NCBI GenBank assembly: GCA_016777645.1
Contig: JADHRC010000051.1
Coordinates: 1 to 10,208 of the forward strand
Direction: 5' to 3'
Length of the DNA stretch: 10,208 nucleotides
Origin: Alphaproteobacteria bacterium
GTDB taxonomy: Bacteria; Pseudomonadota; Alphaproteobacteria; Puniceispirillales; Marisalimonadaceae
Shown: piece by piece, positions 5,780 through 10,208 of the stretch
Position numbering within the stretch: the stretch's first letter is position 1
Layout: each line of letters starts with the position of its first letter
Program-made: the position numbers and the translations under genes
Notes under the pieces: generated by a model
What the model was told of the DNA's origin: nothing
Database searches by the model: none
What the model saw: only the letters and a program-made list of their open reading frames with translations

Positions 5780-6880
5780 TTATCCACCAATCTTGAAACG
5801 TACAGGGAATTTATGTCCAGTTTTTTCCATTTCATCCATGTATGCATTCATGATAGCAGCGCCATCCATTCCATAATCTTTAGTGATATCTTGAGCTCTT
5901 GAGTTTGGCCAATCTTTTATAGATTCTGCCCAAATTTTTTGTTCAGATATAGGTAAATATGTAACGGCATCGTTAATACCTTTTTTCTTTCCAAGAGCAA
6001 CTAAGTCTGTAAGACCTTTTTGATATCTTTGTTGACCATCTTTTACAGCAGCTTTTTCATAGTTAACAGCTTCTTCCATTATTATTTTCACAATTTCAGG
6101 AGGTAGTTTTTTCATTGTATCTAAGTTAATGGTAGTGATTGTTTGTGCCATAGCACCAAAGCCAATAACTTTCCAATAAGGTGCCTGTTCGTAGAACTTA
6201 AAACCTCCAGCATGAGCTGATGGGAAAATAATTACACCTTTTGCGACACCTGTAGCTAAGTCATTATACATTGTAGGAAGCGTAGATGTAACTGGTATTG
6301 ATCCAAATAGAGAAACCCATGGTAAATTTGGTCCAGCAGCAATAACTTTTACACCCTTTAATTCACTGGCTTTCTGCCACTGCTTAACAGTACCAATTCC
6401 ATAATCATCAAAACCCTGCATAGCTAAAAATTTCTGATTATACTTATCTTCAAGCATTTTAGTTAATTCTGGGAATTTTTTCAGAATTTTGTGCTTAACT
6501 TCCCAACTAGTTACAAGGTTGGTTGTTGTAAAAGGTACAAAATAGTCAAAGTTCCATGGCAATAATTTTGCTGTTTCAAAACATACACAATAAGAACCAA
6601 TGTCTAACAAGCCTTTTTCAACAGCTTCTAAAGTCTCATGAACTTTTGCAATTTTACCAGCATAAGCCTCAATAATTCTAACTTTATGCTCGGTCTCAGC
6701 AGCAACTCTCTTTATAATATTTGGAACTAATACTTTTTCCATATTAGTAACATAAGCAGTTGGCTTTGACGGATGACCTGATCCAACTCTTAAAGTAAAG
6801 GTATCCGCAAATGATGCAGATGCCATAATACCAGTAGCTAAAATGCTAATTGGTAAAGCTTTTTTAAAATACCTAATCAT
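5780..6880 (-). CDS. TRAP transporter periplasmic substrate-binding protein (DctP type)
   Basis: This 366-residue protein starts with a signal peptide: positive MIRYFKK, a hydrophobic core, then ASASFA with likely cleavage after Ala25. The mature chain has the DctP fold pattern, including ELKGVKV (173-179), the IPVTSTLPTMYNDLATGV block (195-212) that hugs the ligand, and long C-terminal helices. In most DctP proteins an arginine follows LKGxKI and clamps the ligand carboxylate; here the aligned residue is Ile180 (VKVIAAGPN), with no obvious replacement nearby. The mature protein also has a C98-V-C100 pair. The ATG is preceded by a perfect AGGAGG (6886-6891) with 5 nt spacing, the strongest ribosome site in the window. 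It is the last gene of the transporter operon, placed after a stem-loop, consistent with abundant binding protein. It delivers substrate to the DctQ/DctM-type membrane pair. Confidence 0.93.
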   Translation of the reverse strand: MIRYFKKALPISILATGIMASASFADTFTLRVGSGHPSKPTAYVTNMEKVLVPNIIKRVAAETEHKVRIIEAYAGKIAKVHETLEAVEKGLLDIGSYCVCFETAKLLPWNFDYFVPFTTTNLVTSWEVKHKILKKFPELTKMLEDKYNQKFLAMQGFDDYGIGTVKQWQKASELKGVKVIAAGPNLPWVSLFGSIPVTSTLPTMYNDLATGVAKGVIIFPSAHAGGFKFYEQAPYWKVIGFGAMAQTITTINLDTMKKLPPEIVKIIMEEAVNYEKAAVKDGQQRYQKGLTDLVALGKKKGINDAVTYLPISEQKIWAESIKDWPNSRAQDITKDYGMDGAAIMNAYMDEMEKTGHKFPVRFKIGG

Positions 6881-6908
6881 TATTTCCTCCTCTGATAGGC
6901 AGTGTTAA

Positions 6909-6937
6909 GTTTAGTGAAACCCCACGTTCAACTAAAC
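6909..6937 (-). other. Intercistronic stem-loop between the TRAP permease and binding-protein genes
   Basis: On the minus strand GTTTAGT and ACTAAAC form a perfect 7-bp stem, extended after one bulged T by GAA/TTC, around a GT-rich 8-base loop. It overlaps the permease stop codon (6932-6934) and lies 18 nt before the AGGAGG site of the binding-protein gene. No T-tract follows, so it is unlikely to be a terminator. It may be an mRNA processing or stabilising element that raises binding-protein mRNA relative to the permease (inference). Confidence 0.5.
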
Positions 6938-8248
6938 AAATTGTGTTGGCCAGCTAGCTAACTCAGGAAAAAATGCAACTAGTAACATCACAATCAACAT
7001 CATAACCCAATAAGGAATTGATCCTTTGAAAATCGTTCCTAGTGATACATCATCTCCGCCAGCTGATAATACCCCTTTTACTGTATAAACTATAAGACCA
7101 AAGGGTGGTGTTAGTAAACCAGCTTCAATAGCTAGTATACCAAAAATTGCAAACGCGTAGGGATTCATATCGCCTGCAAGTAATATGAATAAAGGTACAG
7201 TAAGTAAAATGATTGAGATTGAATCTAATAACATCCCTAAAACAAGCCAAATCACAACCATCATGACCAAGATCATGAAACTATTTAGACCTACTGAGGC
7301 CATGGCATCAACTATAACTGAATCAATGTCTGACAATGACAAGAACCTGGAGTACATTCCGGCAGTAATTAAAAGTATCATTATGGGTGCAGAAGTTTTT
7401 CCTGCATCAATAACGGATTCGACTACCCCATCCCATCTCATGCCTTTATATAGCGCAATACCAAAGCTCGCGAGTGCCCCCATGCCAGCGGCTTCGGTAG
7501 GTGTAAAAATTCCTCCCCATATTCCTCCTAAAACAACAACAATTAAACCGAGTATAGACATACCAGATATTATTTGTTTGGATGTTAATTTTGTAATGTC
7601 ACCAATACTGTCTGGTTCTGGAGCTAATTCAGGATTTCTAACAGCCTTTATATAATTATAAAAAGCATACATAAGTGATAGTATAATACCTGGTATAACA
7701 CCAGCTACAAATAATTTACCAATAGAATCCTCAGTTATAATACCCCAAACAATCAAAAGCACGCTAGGCGGAATTAACATACCTAAACAAGCGCTTCCTG
7801 CTATAGAACCAGCAGCCAATTTTTCATCATATCCAGCTTTTTTCATTTCTGGCCATGCAATTCTGGAGAAAGCTGCTGCTGATGCAATAGAAGTTCCTGT
7901 TACAGCTGCAAATGCCGCGTTTCCGGTAACAGTCGCAACGCCAAGTCTTCCAGGTACCCCTTTTAAACCTTTATTAATGAGTGAATACAAGTCACCTGCA
8001 GCACCACTTCGTGATAAGAAGTCTCCCATTAGAACAAAGAGTGGTATCGTCATAAAAATATGGTCTCTAATAAGCTCATACGCAGCTCCGCCTACCTGAC
8101 TTGCTGCCATATACATGTCTTCAAAAATAAAATAAGTACCAATCATTGCTGTTGCACCAAGTGCAAGCGCTATATGAACCCCAGAAAAGATAGCCAGCAG
8201 CATTCCTACTAACGTCAAAATCATTAGTGTATCTAAATCAATTCCCAA
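6932..8248 (-). CDS. TRAP transporter large permease subunit (DctM type)
   Basis: This 438-residue, strongly hydrophobic inner-membrane protein has about a dozen membrane segments. Family landmarks are present: GNAAFAAVTGTSIASAAA (109-126), which includes the first sodium/substrate hairpin, LGMLIPPSV (155-163), GGIFTPTEAAGMGA (245-258), the LGMLLDSISIILLTVP stretch (337-352) and GLLTPPFGL (377-385) in the second hairpin. It is the sodium-driven transport subunit that takes substrate from the binding protein. The start codon is TTG at 8248, with AAGGA 7 nt upstream. The first in-frame ATG (codon 9) has no ribosome site at a useful distance and would cut into the first helix. It starts 15 nt after the small subunit's stop. 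Substrate specificity cannot be read from this subunit. Confidence 0.95.
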   Translation of the reverse strand: MGIDLDTLMILTLVGMLLAIFSGVHIALALGATAMIGTYFIFEDMYMAASQVGGAAYELIRDHIFMTIPLFVLMGDFLSRSGAAGDLYSLINKGLKGVPGRLGVATVTGNAAFAAVTGTSIASAAAFSRIAWPEMKKAGYDEKLAAGSIAGSACLGMLIPPSVLLIVWGIITEDSIGKLFVAGVIPGIILSLMYAFYNYIKAVRNPELAPEPDSIGDITKLTSKQIISGMSILGLIVVVLGGIWGGIFTPTEAAGMGALASFGIALYKGMRWDGVVESVIDAGKTSAPIMILLITAGMYSRFLSLSDIDSVIVDAMASVGLNSFMILVMMVVIWLVLGMLLDSISIILLTVPLFILLAGDMNPYAFAIFGILAIEAGLLTPPFGLIVYTVKGVLSAGGDDVSLGTIFKGSIPYWVMMLIVMLLVAFFPELASWPTQFV

Positions 8249-8263
8249 CTTGCTATCCTTTTC

Positions 8264-8740
8264 TTAATCTTTTTTTGATATGATTGATTTAATTATTAAA
8301 GATAAATAAATTAAAACCACAATAATCGAAGAAAATATTATAACTGTTCTTATAGGGTACACGGGGAACTCAATTGCACCAATTCCTTGATATTCTCTAA
8401 TTTCCCATCCTTTGATCATGTCTGTCCAGCCACCAACGGCTATTCCTGTAAAAAGCATTATTCCAATTGCATAAGATAAAATATTAATAATCATTTTTCC
8501 TCTTTTTTTAAAAAAATCATATATTAATGTAGTCCTAAGCATAGTGCCTGAAGCAATAGCGAATGGTACTTGAAGAAAAACTATCGCTGGAACTGAGTTC
8601 TGAACAATTTGATCTGCCCCTAGAAAAATACCAAGATTTCTAAAGGTGACTTCTGCAAAAATTGTTAAAGCAACAAAAATAAGCCATATTGCAGCTATTG
8701 ATTGAAGGTATTCAGGAGTTTTTTTTATATACTTAATCAA
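8264..8740 (-). CDS. TRAP transporter small membrane subunit (DctQ type)
   Basis: This 158-residue protein has four predicted membrane helices (about 13-35, 48-66, 84-104 and 130-150), the standard DctQ layout. It has the conserved acidic/Arg pair in the first helix end (E30-V-T-F-R34), Arg69 after the second helix, and the FPVYPIRTVI entry to the fourth. It pairs with the large permease to form the membrane complex. The start is TTG at 8740, supported by GGGGA with 6 nt spacing; no in-frame ATG lies between the upstream stop and this point, and the next internal Met is at residue 67, too late to keep helix 1. It is the first gene of the TRAP operon, about 100 nt downstream of the LysR gene on the same strand. 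Confidence 0.92.
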   Translation of the reverse strand: MIKYIKKTPEYLQSIAAIWLIFVALTIFAEVTFRNLGIFLGADQIVQNSVPAIVFLQVPFAIASGTMLRTTLIYDFFKKRGKMIINILSYAIGIMLFTGIAVGGWTDMIKGWEIREYQGIGAIEFPVYPIRTVIIFSSIIVVLIYLSLIIKSIISKKD

Positions 8741-8840
8741 TTTATTTCCCCAAGTTTTATTAGGTATATTTATTATCTTACGATTACTTTATGGGTATTC
8801 AAAATCATAAAATGGAATATCTAAAATCAATTTACCTGAT
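8741..8840. promoter_or_regulatory. Upstream region of the TRAP operon with a candidate operator
   Basis: This 100-nt gap separates the LysR gene from the first transporter gene. It contains an interrupted inverted repeat, GGTATTC at 8794-8800 and GAATATC at 8815-8821 (6 of 7 pairs, 14-nt spacer). Spaced dyads of this kind can be LysR-regulator sites, and the position upstream of the transporter start fits. No hairpin terminator follows the LysR stop, so read-through from the regulator gene is also possible. No promoter hexamers stand out from the AT-rich background. Confidence 0.4.
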
Positions 8841-9773
8841 TTATAAAAATGGTTTAACTTTTTTATTCATTTTTTCTGTTATTGACTTAATTTCATCACA
8901 CATTTTTTTACTAAACAATTTTGCTGAAGGGCACAGCTCTCTGCTTGCGGATGTTATCAAAACATACTCAGTAATTAAATTGGGAGAAATTAAAGGAGAT
9001 AAAGTTCTTGAGTTATTATTTACGTCTAGATCACATAATACGGCAGGCAAAATTGCGCACCAATCACTCGAGGCAACCATCTCTAAAGTTCCAATCATTC
9101 CATCCATTTCTAATGTTTTTTCCAGCTTAATATTGTGAGTGGAAAAATATTTATCTAGTGTAATTCGTCTAGAGTTCTCAATACCGGGAAGAATTATTTT
9201 TAAATTTTCAAGCTCAGATAATTTTACAGGTTTCATGTGTTCAAATTTAGAATTCTTTTTTGTAACTAATAAGTTTAAATCACTAGAAACAAATTCAATC
9301 TTCAAACCTGTTGGGTTTTTAACTGTGGGGACAATAGCAAATTCTAACTTATTAGTTCTTACCATATCTTCTAACACACCTGAATAAGCCTCAGTTACCT
9401 TGATGTCGACCTTAGGGTAGTCTTTTAAAAATTCAGAAAGAGTAACAGGAAGGGCAGACCTAGTAAAAGTTGGCATTAATCCACAATTGAAAGTTCCTGA
9501 AAGATTTTCCTTGTTAGTTTGGGTATCAATAAGAGCTTTGTCCATCAAGCTGAGTATTTCTAAAGCATATTTATAAAAATTATTACCGCTATCAGTTAAA
9601 ACCATATTTCCAGGCACTCTGTTAATAAGTTTTTTGCCAATACTTAATTCTAAATTCTGCACTAACATAGACATGCCTGATTGAGTGGCGTTAAGTCTCT
9701 CAGCCGCTAAGCTAAATGAATTTTCCTCTACCACTGCGACAAAAGCTTTAAGTTGTTTTATAGATACAGACAT
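8841..9773 (-). CDS. LysR-type transcriptional regulator
   Basis: This 310-residue protein is a typical LysR-family length. The N-terminal winged helix-turn-helix spans about residues 5-64 (LKAFVAVVEENSFSLAAERL, then NATQSGMSMLVQNLE and the wing LINRVPGNMVLTDSG). The effector-binding domain follows from about residue 92 (SGTFNCGLMPTFTRSALP) to about 300. It carries family hallmarks such as LSEFLKDYPKVDIKV and the central EFAIVP strand. The ATG at 9773 has only a weak ribosome site, as is common for regulators. It diverges from the flavin reductase gene and lies just upstream of the TRAP operon on the same strand, so both are likely targets, with autoregulation. The inducer is probably the imported compound or an intermediate (inference from the usual LysR pattern). 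Confidence 0.94.
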   Translation of the reverse strand: MSVSIKQLKAFVAVVEENSFSLAAERLNATQSGMSMLVQNLELSIGKKLINRVPGNMVLTDSGNNFYKYALEILSLMDKALIDTQTNKENLSGTFNCGLMPTFTRSALPVTLSEFLKDYPKVDIKVTEAYSGVLEDMVRTNKLEFAIVPTVKNPTGLKIEFVSSDLNLLVTKKNSKFEHMKPVKLSELENLKIILPGIENSRRITLDKYFSTHNIKLEKTLEMDGMIGTLEMVASSDWCAILPAVLCDLDVNNNSRTLSPLISPNLITEYVLITSASRELCPSAKLFSKKMCDEIKSITEKMNKKVKPFL

Positions 9774-9911
9774 GTTTAATAGATATCAGTTAAGATGATA
9801 TAATCAATACAAATAAATAATTACATATAATACATATAATTATGCTAAAGGAAATCTTTGATTTTGTTATTTAGTTAACTTATTAATCGTTAGTTAGAGT
9901 ATTTGAGAAAC
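9774..9911. promoter_or_regulatory. Divergent promoter/operator region, LysR gene and flavin reductase gene
   Basis: This 138-bp AT-rich region must drive the regulator leftward and the reductase rightward. Visible elements are TGAT-ATA-ATCA at 9796-9806, a 27-bp near-palindrome at 9817-9843 whose outer arms ATAATTA/TAATTAT are perfect, and TTAGTTA directly repeated at 9871-9877 and 9890-9896. These are candidate LysR-regulator sites by position. Base composition makes chance dyads likely, so none is assigned firmly. Confidence 0.5.
9823..9840. repeat. Tandem 9-bp direct repeat ACATATAAT x2
   Basis: Two perfect head-to-tail copies of ACATATAAT lie inside the near-palindrome of the regulator/reductase intergenic region. 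Each copy contains a TATAAT -10-like hexamer on the plus strand. They may be promoter or operator half-sites or simply low-complexity AT sequence. Confidence 0.5.
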
Positions 9912-10208
9912 ATGGAAGTCATAGACACAAATTTTTTAAGAAAATCTTTAGGCAAATTTTCAACTGGGGTTACTATTGTAACTTCTATAGATAGTGATGG
10001 TATCCCTATTGGAATGACTGTAAATAGTTTTTCTTCCGTGTCTTTAAATCCAGCTCTAGTACTATGGTGTATAGAAAAAAAACAGCCTAGTTACGATGCA
10101 TTTATGGCCGCTAAAGGTTATGCAGTAAACATTTTGTCAAAAGATCAAATTGATCTTTGCTATAAATTCTCTTCACAAAGTCACGATAAATTTGAAAATG
10201 TTAATTGG
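9912..10208 (+). CDS. Flavin reductase family protein, 3' end beyond window
   Basis: The first 99 codons are present and the frame is open to the right edge; the family is usually about 160-180 residues. The sequence FSTGVTIVTS (16-25), then GIPIGMTVNSFSSVSLNPALVLWCI (about 30-54), is the classic FMN-binding start of the flavin reductase domain shared by HpaC, RutF and the reductases of two-component monooxygenases. The YAVNILSKDQ segment continues the barrel. These enzymes use NAD(P)H to make free reduced flavin for a separate oxygenase. The luciferase-like monooxygenase at 1698-2795 is the only candidate partner in the window, although it lies about 7 kb away. The start ATG has a weak GAG ribosome site. 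The gene diverges from the LysR gene, suggesting control by that regulator. Confidence 0.92.
   Translation, partial: MEVIDTNFLRKSLGKFSTGVTIVTSIDSDGIPIGMTVNSFSSVSLNPALVLWCIEKKQPSYDAFMAAKGYAVNILSKDQIDLCYKFSSQSHDKFENVNW

Noticed and set aside
7185..7655. 156-codon open frame on the plus strand
   Set aside because: It lies entirely antisense to the well-supported TRAP permease, has no recognisable domain, and is explained as a shadow of the hydrophobic codons opposite.
8791..9387. Two consecutive plus-strand open frames (8791-9138 and 9139-9387)
   Set aside because: Both are antisense to the LysR gene, with no family features; the LysR frame is clearly the coding one.

Overview
The window is AT-rich bacterial DNA using the standard bacterial code (TGA, TAA and TAG all serve as stops). 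It is densely packed with genes: no gap exceeds about 145 bases, and there are no tRNAs, rRNAs, CRISPR arrays or insertion sequences. Short intergenic gaps, a TRAP transporter, a LysR regulator and proteobacterial-looking proteins suggest a streamlined, probably marine proteobacterium, most likely an AT-rich alphaproteobacterium. That assignment is inference from protein character and base composition.

Layout. (1) Minus-strand operon, transcribed 2795 to 1: LLM-class flavin monooxygenase, enol-lactonase-like alpha/beta hydrolase, VOC/glyoxalase-fold protein, and a cyclase-family (PF04199-like) hydrolase cut by the left edge. (2) An AT-rich divergent promoter region of about 144 bp. (3) Plus-strand operon 2940-5477: 3-hydroxyisobutyrate-dehydrogenase-like enzyme, cupin, YciI-like protein and a second cyclase-family hydrolase with an intact metal motif. 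(4) A small DUF2798-like membrane protein, convergent with that operon. (5) Minus-strand TRAP operon 8740-5780 in the order small membrane subunit (DctQ type), large membrane subunit (DctM type), periplasmic binding protein (DctP type), closed by a clear hairpin-plus-T-tract terminator. (6) A LysR-type regulator on the same strand just upstream of the transporter. It diverges from (7) a flavin reductase cut by the right edge.

Working model (inference). The locus imports a small compound through the TRAP system under LysR control. A reduced-flavin-dependent monooxygenase fed by the flavin reductase oxidises it. The hydrolase, the two cyclase-family enzymes and the VOC, YciI and cupin proteins open or rearrange the product, and a beta-hydroxyacid dehydrogenase handles a hydroxy-acid or semialdehyde intermediate. 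I recognise every protein family but not the pathway. The substrate cannot be read from the sequence. The binding protein appears to lack the usual carboxylate-clamping arginine, so the ligand may not be a simple carboxylate.
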